Source of the DNA: Devosia soli
GTDB taxonomy: Bacteria; Pseudomonadota; Alphaproteobacteria; Rhizobiales; Devosiaceae
Direction: 5' to 3'
DNA length: 64,000 nt
Assembly (NCBI RefSeq): GCF_000970455.1
Contig: NZ_LAJG01000015.1
Coordinates: 1-64,000 of the forward strand
A program made the position numbers and the translations under genes. The notes below the pieces were generated by a model. The model saw nothing but the letters and a program-made list of their open reading frames with translations, was not told where the DNA came from and did not search any database. Positions 34,503 to 42,752 of this stretch are shown here, one piece after another. Position 1 is the first letter of the stretch. Every line of letters begins with the position of its first letter.

Positions 34503-35450
34503 ATGATTTCCACCAAGGCCGCGACGCATGAGCGCCCGGAAACCCTGCCCATCACCGGCATCGTCGCCGCTTCCCTGACACCGGTGACCGAAGATTTTCG
34601 CGTCGATGTCGAAAGGCTCGAGCAGCATTTGGGTTGGCTGCTTGAACAAGGCTGCACCTACGTTTCCCCGTTCGGCTCGACGGGCGAAGGCCCGTCGTTC
34701 TCGGCTCCGGAAAAGCGCCAGGCGCTAGAGGCTTTGGCCGCAAACGGTTTCGACATGGGCCGCGTCATTCCGGCAACGATGAGCGTTGCGCTGGACGATA
34801 CCATCGCCACCATTCGAGCCGCCGCCGATCTCGACTGTCGCGCCGTCCTGATCGTGCCGCCCTATTATTACGGCGCCAGCACCGAGGGCATCGCCGCCTA
34901 TTTTGCCGCCTGCGCGGATCGCCTTGGCGGTTTCCCTATCGATGTCGTGCTCTATCACATCCCCCAGCTAAGCAGGGCGCCCTTCACAGCCGAACTGATC
35001 GAGATGCTGCTGGCCCGGCATGGCGATCGCATCGTCGGCATCAAGGATTCTACCGGCATCGAGCCGCAGACGCTCGACCTGCGCCGCCGCTTCCCTCAAT
35101 TGCAGATCTTTACCGGCGATGATCGTGTCTTCCCCGCACTTGTCGGCAATGGCGGCGCAGGAATGATTGGCGGCATGCCCAACATCGTCGCCGCCGAACT
35201 AGCCCAGCGTTACGCAGCGCCAGAGCAGCGCAATGATGCCGCTGCCATCCAGCGGGCGGCGCAGCGCATCGAGGCTGTCGATGCCAATGGCGGCGTCGTT
35301 GCACTCAAGGCTCTCAAGGCGCAAATGACCAAAGACCCTGCCTGGAGCAGGCCCATGCCGCCACTTCTACCCCTCGACGAAGCAAGGGCTAGAACTCTTG
35401 TTGAAAGTTTTGCCGCAACCGGTTTTGATTTCGGCACCCGTCTCGGTTAA
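34503..35450 (+). CDS. Dihydrodipicolinate synthase / N-acetylneuraminate lyase family aldolase
   Basis: Class I aldolase, TIM barrel of about 315 residues. The GST motif (58-60, followed by GEGPSF), Tyr151 in YHIP and the Schiff-base Lys181 in IVGIKDSTG are all present. The family includes DapA, NanA, KDG aldolase and trans-o-hydroxybenzylidenepyruvate hydratase-aldolase; the sequence alone does not say which. Next to a sialidase-like gene and a sugar importer, a NanA-like or sugar-acid aldolase role is plausible. The start ATG at 34503 is chosen; a TTG at 34455 is in frame, and neither has a strong ribosome-binding site. Confidence 0.88.
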   Translation: MISTKAATHERPETLPITGIVAASLTPVTEDFRVDVERLEQHLGWLLEQGCTYVSPFGSTGEGPSFSAPEKRQALEALAANGFDMGRVIPATMSVALDDTIATIRAAADLDCRAVLIVPPYYYGASTEGIAAYFAACADRLGGFPIDVVLYHIPQLSRAPFTAELIEMLLARHGDRIVGIKDSTGIEPQTLDLRRRFPQLQIFTGDDRVFPALVGNGGAGMIGGMPNIVAAELAQRYAAPEQRNDAAAIQRAAQRIEAVDANGGVVALKALKAQMTKDPAWSRPMPPLLPLDEARARTLVESFAATGFDFGTRLG

Positions 35451-35484
35451 CTAGGCGCTGCCCCAGACGGATTGGAGATCGCCG

Positions 35485-36189
35485 ATGCTTTCGGCTAAAA
35501 GCGAGCTAGCAAACGCCCTATCCGCTGATCGCAGTTTGGGCACCGATATCGGCCTCAACCGCCAGGCTGCCTATCGGCGTTTCCAACAATTGCTCCTGGC
35601 CGGCGATGTGCGACCTGGCCAGAACTTGTCGCAACGCGAGCTCATGGCCAAGCTCGGCATCTCGTTGGGCGCCCTGCGCGAACTTCTTGCCCGGTGGGAA
35701 GCCGAGGGGCTTCTCTCGGTCATGCCGCAGCGGGGAATCCAGATTACTGCGGTTGATCTTCGGATGATCCGCGAATCTTACCAATTGCGCGTCGCCTTCG
35801 AACGGGAAGCCACAATCTACGCTCTCGACCATATCAGCGACGATGCGCTCATGACTCAAAAGGCGCTGCACGTCTCTGTACTCGATCGCGCCTCAAGCGG
35901 GATCACCGCCCAGCTTCTAGAAGAAGCTCAAAACATTGATAGCGGCTTCCATGAATTCCTTATCGCAGGCACCGGTAACGAGACCCTGATCCAGGCTTAT
36001 TCCATCAATTCGCTTCGCGTGCGCATGATCGCTCTCGACCGCTTCCGCCTCAATCCGGTCGTTCTCACCCCTGCCCTCGAAGACCATCTCGAGATCATCG
36101 ATGGCATCATCGCACGCGACCGAGATCGCGCTGTCTCCGCGATGGAACGGCACATTCATAACGCCAGGCAGAGGGCAGTTGCATTCTGA
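35485..36189 (+). CDS. GntR-family transcriptional regulator (FCD subfamily)
   Basis: A 234-residue regulator with a winged helix-turn-helix at about 25-90 (LSQRELMAKLGISLGALRELLARWEAEGLL) and an FCD-type domain (RESYQLRVAFEREATIYAL, ending AVSAMERHIHNARQRA). It follows the aldolase gene by 34 bases on the same strand and is presumably the regulator of the sialidase/ABC/aldolase locus. No clear operator was found in the divergent region. Confidence 0.9.
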   Translation: MLSAKSELANALSADRSLGTDIGLNRQAAYRRFQQLLLAGDVRPGQNLSQRELMAKLGISLGALRELLARWEAEGLLSVMPQRGIQITAVDLRMIRESYQLRVAFEREATIYALDHISDDALMTQKALHVSVLDRASSGITAQLLEEAQNIDSGFHEFLIAGTGNETLIQAYSINSLRVRMIALDRFRLNPVVLTPALEDHLEIIDGIIARDRDRAVSAMERHIHNARQRAVAF

Positions 36190-36662
36190 TAGCGCTCATT
36201 GGTGGCCAGCGCGCAAGATCGCGTCCTGAGCTAAACAAGGCTCGAGAAGACGCTGCGGGCCGTTAGGGGTGTCCGACCCTATTGAGCCGCCGATACTGGG
36301 CTCTCCGGAAGTCCGCAATCGACAATGGTGCACTCGACGCTGGCTGTCTGCTGCAGGTCCTTATTGTTCTTGCCCCTTGATCGGCGGAGCACATAGGCCA
36401 CGGCAGAGGGTGCTATCTGACATTCCACAGCAACCTCTGCAATTGAACCAGCACAACTCACGGTGACGCATCGAGTGCGAACTAGGAACCTATGCCTTGT
36501 GAAAACGATTCTGATGGTAACTTTTGGGTATAGCAATCTCTGAACCGGGTCTGTTCTGGCCTTCCGGTTCAAATACACCAGTGAGTACTGTCCTTCGAAA
36601 ATTGAACCGCACAGGTTTCGCCGGGGACCATTTGGTCCAAGTTATGCGATAATGCCCGGCTG
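36190..36662. other. Region without a recognisable gene
   Basis: About 470 bases between the GntR gene and an IS3 remnant. A minus-strand frame (36279-36578, 99 codons) has no recognisable motif. Lower GC than the flanking operons; probably insertion debris. Confidence 0.45.
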
Positions 36663-37075
36663 TTACAGTGCGGCGTAGAAGTTTGCATTGGCTTCTGCGG
36701 GCGGGATGGTACCAAGCGGGTCGAGCAGGCTACAGTGAATGAACCAGGGACCCATTCGATGGAGGCGAGCTCCATCTTACAGCTGCGCGAAAAGCAGCGT
36801 CGAGGGATGACCTCTGCCTTGTAGGGACAGTTAATGGTATTGCCCAATCATTGTCATAAGAGTCCCCAACGCTGCCCACTGACGGCTGAACACCGGCCTC
36901 GGCCAGCTGGTCAACGTACTTGATATCCACGTACTGGCTGCCTCTATCACTGTGATGGATCAGGCCACAGCCATGCGATTGTTGCTGGTCATGCAGGGCC
37001 TGCTCTAGGGCGTCAAGGATGAAATCAGATGGTCAGTCCGCGGCGCACCCTCTTTGACGAGGCGGTGGCATAGGA
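36663..37075 (-). pseudogene. IS3-family transposase (OrfB) remnant, several frameshifts
   Basis: Read on the minus strand, pieces of an IS3 OrfB follow each other in different frames: an integrase-core fragment around VIDSY, LDALEQALHDQQQSHGCGL, HHSDRGSQYVDIKYV, AEAGVQPSVGSVGDSYDN, then YKAEVIPRR, and finally LLDPLGTIPPAEANANFYAAL before a stop at 36663. Multiple indels and substitutions show an old, dead copy. It is of the same type as the remnant at 20601-20750 but in the opposite orientation. Confidence 0.8.
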
Positions 37076-37342
37076 ATCGATGACGTCCACTAGGCATTCT
37101 GTCTCGCGGACCTTTTGGTTGCGGAGCGCGCAACAGTCGAGACCCCAAATTCGTGTTGGCTTGGTAGGCCCACCTCATTTTTTTGCTTTATTTCCATACA
37201 CATCAATAGTTTGAGAATTGTAAGCCCGTGCATCCCGCTTTAAACTCGCTTTGCTGGGTTGGAACCGTAGGCATATAATCTGGTTGGAAAAGCGGTCGAT
37301 CTATCGGGTATAGAGTTTGTTGCGGGTAGGTAGGGCGAAACA

Positions 37343-37456
37343 TTGAAAAAGTTGAAGACGGGACTCATGCTGCTTCTGGCAGCTGGGGCTCTTGTGATCT
37401 GGAGCGTATTCCTCCCGGTAGTTGGTCTGCTCTACGTAGTGGGCGTCCTTAGGTAA
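37343..37456 (+). CDS. Possible small membrane protein (37 aa)
   Basis: TTG-started frame KKLKTGLMLLLAAGALVIW, continuing SVFLPVVGLLYVVGVLR, giving a basic N-terminus and one hydrophobic stretch of about 28 residues. A weak AGGG lies 8 bases upstream. It stands alone in the otherwise gene-free stretch between the IS3 remnant and ugd. Short hydrophobic frames can arise by chance, so this is tentative. Confidence 0.35.
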   Translation: MKKLKTGLMLLLAAGALVIWSVFLPVVGLLYVVGVLR

Positions 37457-37694
37457 CGACAATTACCGAAGACTTGGGCAAAGCGCGTCTGAGCGGCCGA
37501 TAGGATAAAGGTTCCTCTCTCCGGCCTAATTGCATAGCCTCTATGCAAAACACTGCCACCCACGAAACCCGTTGGAATTCATAGGATTTACCTTCCTTCG
37601 CGCGCTAACCATTTCTGAAAATACGAAGTGCCTTGGCTTCTCGCGCTAATTCTTTGAGTGTAATGAAGCCTCAAGCATACTTGGGGACACTTTT

Positions 37695-39038
37695 ATGCAC
37701 ATTACGATGATTGGTAGCGGTTACGTCGGCCTGGTCAGTGGCGCCTGCTTCGCCGATTTTGGCCATGACGTCACATGTGTCGATCTCAATGAGAAGAAGA
37801 TCGAGGCCCTCAAGAACGGACAGATCCCAATCTTCGAGCCTGGCCTTGATGCCCTTGTGGCGGACAATGCCAAAGCGGGCCGCCTGACGTTCACCACCGA
37901 CCTTGCGCCTGCAGTCGCCAAGGCTGATGTCGTCTTCATCGGTGTAGGCACACCATCGCGCCGCGGCGATGGCCACGCAGACCTTTCCTACGTTTATGCA
38001 GCCGCCGCCGATATCGCGCGCGCCGTGCAGGGCTTCACTGTCGTTGTCACCAAGTCCACTGTCCCCGTTGGAACTGGCGACGAAGTTGAACGCATCATCC
38101 GCGAAACTAATCCGGCCGCCGACGTAGTCGTCGTCTCCAACCCTGAATTCCTGCGCGAAGGCGCTGCCATCGACGATTTCAAGCGCCCCGACCGCATCGT
38201 GGTCGGCCTTGAAGATGAGCGTGCCCGCGAAGTAATGACCGAGGTCTATCGCCCGCTCTACCTCAACCAAGCGCCGCTGATGTTCACCGGCCGTCGCACC
38301 GCCGAGCTGATCAAGTATGCCGGCAACGCCTTCCTCGCGATGAAGATCACCTTCATCAACGAAATGGCCGATTTGTGTGAGCGTACCGGCGCAGACGTGC
38401 AGGACGTTGCCCGCGGTATTGGCCTCGATGGTCGTATCGGCAGCAAGTTCCTCAATGCTGGTCCAGGCTATGGCGGCTCCTGCTTCCCCAAGGACACGCT
38501 GGCGCTCGTCAAGACCGGCCAGGATTACGATTCCCCCCTTCGCCTCGTAGAAGCAACCGTCGAGGTCAACGACCGTCGCAAGCGCGCAATGGGACGCAAG
38601 GTCATTGCAGCTGCAGGCGGCAATGTTCGTGGCAAGACCGTTGGCATTCTCGGCCTCACCTTTAAGCCGAACACCGACGACATGCGCGATGCACCATCGA
38701 TCGCCATCATCCAGGCTCTCCAGGATGCCGGCGCCACCATCCGCGCCTACGATCCGGAAGGCATCGAGATGTCGAAGGCTGTGATCCAGAACGTCGAATA
38801 CGCCACCGACGCGTACGACGTAGCACAAGGGGCCGATGTCCTCGTACTGGTCACTGAATGGAATGCTTTCCGATCGCTCGACCTCGAACGCGTGAAGGCG
38901 GCAATGAACACACCAGTGCTTGTCGATCTACGCAATGTTTATCGGCAGAAGGAAGTTGAGGCCGCAGGCTTTACATATCACAGCGTCGGCCGGCCGGTCG
39001 CGCATGAGCACGTAGACGCTGTTGCCGCTGCCGAATAA
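37695..39038 (+). CDS. ugd: UDP-glucose 6-dehydrogenase
   Basis: Oxidises UDP-glucose to UDP-glucuronate with two NAD, supplying uronic acid for exopolysaccharide. It has 447 residues, with the NAD-binding GSGYVGL at 7-13, the motif EFLREGAAIDDF, Lys and Asn of the active site (AELIKYAGNAFLA) and the catalytic Cys263 in GPGYGGSCFPKDT, and the C-terminal domain GLTFKPNTDDMRDAPS. It stands beside flippase, glycosyltransferase and polymerase genes, separated from the convergent flippase gene by a strong hairpin. Confidence 0.97.
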   Translation: MHITMIGSGYVGLVSGACFADFGHDVTCVDLNEKKIEALKNGQIPIFEPGLDALVADNAKAGRLTFTTDLAPAVAKADVVFIGVGTPSRRGDGHADLSYVYAAAADIARAVQGFTVVVTKSTVPVGTGDEVERIIRETNPAADVVVVSNPEFLREGAAIDDFKRPDRIVVGLEDERAREVMTEVYRPLYLNQAPLMFTGRRTAELIKYAGNAFLAMKITFINEMADLCERTGADVQDVARGIGLDGRIGSKFLNAGPGYGGSCFPKDTLALVKTGQDYDSPLRLVEATVEVNDRRKRAMGRKVIAAAGGNVRGKTVGILGLTFKPNTDDMRDAPSIAIIQALQDAGATIRAYDPEGIEMSKAVIQNVEYATDAYDVAQGADVLVLVTEWNAFRSLDLERVKAAMNTPVLVDLRNVYRQKEVEAAGFTYHSVGRPVAHEHVDAVAAAE

Positions 39039-39118
39039 GGGCTCGATAGCCTCCCCAAATCTAGCCGATTACCGCTTCCAATATCGAATTGGTTCACGGC
39101 GAACCATTCCACCACAAG

Positions 39119-39150
39119 CATCCCAAGTCACTAGAAGCCGACTTGGGATG
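39119..39150. terminator. Hairpin between convergent ugd and flippase genes
   Basis: CATCCCAAGTC, a 10-base loop, then GACTTGGGATG: perfect 11-base arms. It lies 80 bases after ugd and 43 before the end of the convergent flippase gene, so it could act in both directions, although no T-run follows on either side. Confidence 0.55.
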
Positions 39151-39192
39151 TCCTCTGAGCTCCGGTGATCCGGAAGCACCGCCCCCCCGGCC

Positions 39193-40464
39193 TCATTGAA
39201 TCTTCGATTTACCGAGATGCAGGATTGCGTAGACCATTAGGTTATACGTCATCATCGACAGACCAACACCGACGGCTGCACCCAGCACGCCCCATTGCAG
39301 GGTAAAGGTGTAGGATAGCACGGCTACCAGAATAGCTGAAACTGGTGCCAATACGGCCATCGCCTTCTCTCGTTTCAGAGCGATAACTGCAGCATTATAG
39401 ACTCCCAACGGTGCGTTTATGACCTGAAATAATATCAGCGTACGCAAAACATTATCGCCTTGTGCGAAATCAGCGCCGTACATAGTCATGAGTGGGGAGG
39501 CAAAAATCGCAGCCGGGACAGCCAGCAAGAGAACGGCTCCCAAGGCTTTGAGAGCCTCAGGTTTCGCAAGCTTCAGGACGCTTTTGATGCCGCCAAGCGA
39601 ATTCGCCGCGACAAACGCCGGCCCCGCCACCGAGACGATCGAGATCACCACAAATTCTAGCACAGCAGAAGTTCTGTATGCGGTGAAGAAAATTGCTGCG
39701 TCCGAAGGCGTAAGAACCTGGCCGACAATCAAGGGGCCAAGCCATTGAGAGAGGACGGTCGAAAGAGAAACAACCGCAAATAGAGCTGTCGTGCTCAGCA
39801 ATGTTGGCAGATTGTCCACGTGGGCACGGGTGGCGGCTGGAAAGCCGCGGAGAACACTCACGGTGAGAAGTGTCACTACAACAAGACCAACAGCGTTCGC
39901 CACCAGCATTGCCCAACCAGCACCGACCAAACCCAAGCTTACGCCAAGCCAGAGCACAATGGGAACGGCGCAGGCTTTGATGATGATATTTTCGAAAAGA
40001 GCATAGCCAACTGGCCGGCGCAGCCCTTTGAGGATTTCGGAAAAAATACTCCCGATGCAATAGAGTGGAATAGTGACCGCTAGCAAGATCAGTACCGCAA
40101 CGCCCTCGCTGGACCCAAAAAGCCAATGCGAGAGCAGGTCTGCAGAGGCAATCACAGCGATCGCGATGACTATCGAAATTGCGGAGACGAGCAAGACCAC
40201 TGAATTCGCGGTCTGCCTGACGCGCGGCACGCCTTCTTCGGTGGCAGCCTCGGCGATGGACCTGTAAGTGGTGTAGCCAAGGCCGAACCTTGCGACGGCA
40301 TAGAGAATTGTCGTCAGAGAAAAAGCGATGAAAAAGACCCCTGCGTCGTGGATGCCTATCGCGCGTGTGATTGCGATATTGAGGATAAAGGCAAGGCCAG
40401 CCCCACCGACCTTCATTCCAAAAACGACAAGTGATCTCAGCGACTGAGGAATTCTAATCCGCAT
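39193..40464 (-). CDS. Polysaccharide flippase (Wzx/MATE-like, oligosaccharide flippase family)
   Basis: An integral membrane protein of 423 residues with about 12 hydrophobic segments throughout, beginning VVFGMKVGGAGLAFILNIAI and ending VGLSMMTYNLMVYAILHLGK. It would flip lipid-linked repeat units across the inner membrane. It is the last gene of the minus-strand run pssD-pssE-glycosyltransferase-flippase, two bases after the glycosyltransferase stop. Confidence 0.88.
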   Translation of the reverse strand: MRIRIPQSLRSLVVFGMKVGGAGLAFILNIAITRAIGIHDAGVFFIAFSLTTILYAVARFGLGYTTYRSIAEAATEEGVPRVRQTANSVVLLVSAISIVIAIAVIASADLLSHWLFGSSEGVAVLILLAVTIPLYCIGSIFSEILKGLRRPVGYALFENIIIKACAVPIVLWLGVSLGLVGAGWAMLVANAVGLVVVTLLTVSVLRGFPAATRAHVDNLPTLLSTTALFAVVSLSTVLSQWLGPLIVGQVLTPSDAAIFFTAYRTSAVLEFVVISIVSVAGPAFVAANSLGGIKSVLKLAKPEALKALGAVLLLAVPAAIFASPLMTMYGADFAQGDNVLRTLILFQVINAPLGVYNAAVIALKREKAMAVLAPVSAILVAVLSYTFTLQWGVLGAAVGVGLSMMTYNLMVYAILHLGKSKIQ

Positions 40465-40465
40465 A

Positions 40466-41566
40466 TCAGGCGACCGGTGCTATTTCTTTGAGGCGCTCTG
40501 ACAATCCCTGCGCCGCCTGTCTGCTGTTATAAGCGCTGACAGTCGCCGCCAGAATTGAGCGCCCTCCCTCACTCCGCGCGAGGGCGCGTGCTTCGTCTAT
40601 AGCTTGCGAGAAACTGTGCCCAGTCCACGCTTCAACAAGCACGCCGTTTCGACCTGGAGCCAAATATTCCCGGGTGAGTTCGCGATCTAAAGCGATCGTC
40701 GGCGTGCCACAGGCAATCGCCTCAACAGCAACTAGACCAAGCGTATCGGTATTTTCGATTTTACTCACAAAGAGAAATACGCTCATGGCGCGAAAATATA
40801 GCGCCATCTCGCTGCGCGGCACCGCACCAATGTATTTGACTTTTTCCGAGAGTCCGCGCGTGCGGATTTCAGCCTCGAGAGTTTTTGCGTCTCGACCAAT
40901 CCCAATCATGATTGCTACGGCGCCATCATTGGTCCTTGCGTAGTCTTCAAATGCATCTAGAAAAATCCGCCATCCCTTACTCTCCACAATTCGAGACGCA
41001 TAACCAACTACGACTGCGCTGTCAGAGATGTTGAGTTTTTGACGGGCGCTGGGACCCTCGGGATCGAACAGATCCTCATCAAAACCTCCAGATGGAGAAA
41101 CGATTTCGGCATCCCGTTCTGTAGCGAGAAGAACAGCTTTTGCAAAAGTGGCAGATGGGACAACAATGCGCTCAGCACGTTTGAAAAGCGGTCTAGTTAG
41201 GGGCCAAAAGAACTGAGCAAGCCGATTACGCCCATGGATTTCACTCCCATGCGCGTGAATTGCCATTGGTAGGCTGCGCCTCAACCGCGATGGCCATAGG
41301 AAGATAGAAAACCAGGTGGGAAGGTGAACGTACACAATGCCAGGTTTGCAAAAAACCAACGCCAAAGAGCCCAGGCACAGCCGGATATATCGCTCTAGTT
41401 TTCCGAATTTCCCGCCTCGGTCCGAGAGGCCAACCGCCCGAAGATCAACCTCCCAGCCCTCGCCTTTTAATCCTTCCGCGAGTGCCTGGATAAAGGTTCC
41501 TGAAGCAGGTTCTGCGACTGTCGGGTATATGGGGCTAACAAAGTAAATCCGCTTAGAGCTGCTCAA
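40466..41566 (-). CDS. Glycosyltransferase family 4 (group 1)
   Basis: A GT-B fold retaining glycosyltransferase of about 366 residues. The N-terminal SSSKRIYFVSPIYPT, the acceptor-domain HAHGSEIHGR, and the C-terminal donor-binding region VEAIACGTPTIALDRELTREYL with the conserved EX7E-like pattern are visible. The start is uncertain: a TTG at 41566 overlaps the previous gene by 14 bases, while a GTG at 41599 would overlap by 47. It probably adds a sugar to the exopolysaccharide repeat unit. Confidence 0.85.
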   Translation of the reverse strand: MSSSKRIYFVSPIYPTVAEPASGTFIQALAEGLKGEGWEVDLRAVGLSDRGGKFGKLERYIRLCLGSLALVFCKPGIVYVHLPTWFSIFLWPSRLRRSLPMAIHAHGSEIHGRNRLAQFFWPLTRPLFKRAERIVVPSATFAKAVLLATERDAEIVSPSGGFDEDLFDPEGPSARQKLNISDSAVVVGYASRIVESKGWRIFLDAFEDYARTNDGAVAIMIGIGRDAKTLEAEIRTRGLSEKVKYIGAVPRSEMALYFRAMSVFLFVSKIENTDTLGLVAVEAIACGTPTIALDRELTREYLAPGRNGVLVEAWTGHSFSQAIDEARALARSEGGRSILAATVSAYNSRQAAQGLSERLKEIAPVA

Positions 41567-42032
41567 GATAATCTCGTAGATTACTGACGAAGCTACCACG
41601 CCCAGCTGCTACGTCGTCTGTGCTGGCTGCCTTTAGACTGGCACGATCAGCCACCAGCCTCTCCAGGTCGCTTTCGGTCCAAGCCACATAAATGCCGGGT
41701 CTATTCTCTAGCTGATTACAGGTAGCGGTCTGGTGTTCATTCCGATGCTCCCCTAACGAAGCTTTTCGGGGAAAAAGGATGATCGGCTTTCTATATTTTT
41801 GCGCCGACAGCACAGTGCCAATGCCAGCATGTGCAACGATCACGTCCGCCGACCGAAATTTTTGATCAAAATCCTGAGCCGCAATATTTTGGACTGAAGG
41901 GAAGTTTTTGGGCTTTACGGTGCTGATTCCAACCTGGCCATAGACGTCCAGTCCAAAACGGCCGGTCAGATCGTCGAGCGCGGACACCAGTCGATCGAAG
42001 GGCAATTGCGTGCCAACGGTGAGCAAGATCAA
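41553..42032 (-). CDS. PssE-like glycosyltransferase subunit (family 28 C-terminal, Alg13-like)
   Basis: About 159 residues carrying the donor-binding half of a split GT28 enzyme: ILLTVGTQLPFDRLVSAL, SADVIVAHAGIGTVLSAQKY and RKPIILFPRKASLGEHRNEHQ. Relatives begin at the ILLTVGTQ strand, so the TTG at 42032 is chosen; it overlaps the TGA of the upstream PssD-like gene. The longer frame to 42083 would add a non-conserved tail. Works as a heterodimer with the PssD-like protein at the inner membrane. Confidence 0.85.
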   Translation of the reverse strand: MILLTVGTQLPFDRLVSALDDLTGRFGLDVYGQVGISTVKPKNFPSVQNIAAQDFDQKFRSADVIVAHAGIGTVLSAQKYRKPIILFPRKASLGEHRNEHQTATCNQLENRPGIYVAWTESDLERLVADRASLKAASTDDVAAGRGSFVSNLRDYLEQL

Positions 42033-42478
42033 AGGACGCCACCCATGTATTGGGATTTGCTTTGGCCAGCCAGGTGCTGCCATTGCGTAAGAACTCTATC
42101 GGCAAACCTGCTGGCCAATTTACCACTCAACGAGAGCTGCTCGGAGTTTGCGACGCTATCGACCCAGATAACCTTTGCGCCAAGCATCTTCCCAAACAGC
42201 AGCGCTATGAAGCCCGGAGCGGCCCCGGTCGAAATGATGATGTTCGGCCGAAACTTCAGGATTACTCCAGCGATGTCTTTGGCGCACAGAAGCATCTGCA
42301 AGGGCCGGTCGCGATTAGCATCTGTCACAAGAACAGATGGTGCGAGCCCTGATTTCTCAGGCAACCCTGGCAACGTTGTTGCATAAAGTACATCGAACTT
42401 GTCAAAGCTCTGGCTGATGATTGCGAGTTGCTCCCAATGCCCTCCACCGGATGCAACGGCCAACAATCTTTTACGCAT
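42029..42478 (-). CDS. PssD-like glycosyltransferase subunit (Alg14-like)
   Basis: A 149-residue Alg14-type partner: RLLAVASGGGHWEQLAIIS at the N-terminus and PNIIISTGAAPGFIALLFGKMLGAKVIWVDS in the middle, with the membrane-associating hydrophobic segment. ATG at 42478 has GGGGGA upstream. It is coupled to the PssE-like gene. In rhizobia PssD/PssE add the second sugar, often glucuronic acid, to the lipid carrier, which fits the neighbouring ugd. Confidence 0.87.
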   Translation of the reverse strand: MRKRLLAVASGGGHWEQLAIISQSFDKFDVLYATTLPGLPEKSGLAPSVLVTDANRDRPLQMLLCAKDIAGVILKFRPNIIISTGAAPGFIALLFGKMLGAKVIWVDSVANSEQLSLSGKLASRFADRVLTQWQHLAGQSKSQYMGGVL

Positions 42479-42752
42479 CAAATCCCCCGGTCATACGCAA
42501 ACCCGCAATCTTTGTAGGTTATGTGATTACGTAAAGAAACGGGATCTTGAGCATGGCTTCCATGAATGACCGAGAATGGTAAAGCTCAGGACAGCCAGAT
42601 TAGTTTTCACCGACCACTGCCTGTAAACACGATTTACACCGGCGGCGATACGGGGCCAGCCGTGATAACCATCTGTAGCCAATTCCGATGTACCGGAAAC
42701 GTCGGTTGTTGTAGAGCAGTAGCCGAAGCGTGCGGACAGAGATTGGGCAACT

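Noticed and set aside
11267..36560. GGGTATAGCAA shared by the gaps at 11.27 kb and 36.53 kb
   Set aside because: Only 11 bases are exact and flanking similarity is weak; could be chance or an old repeat, not enough to call.
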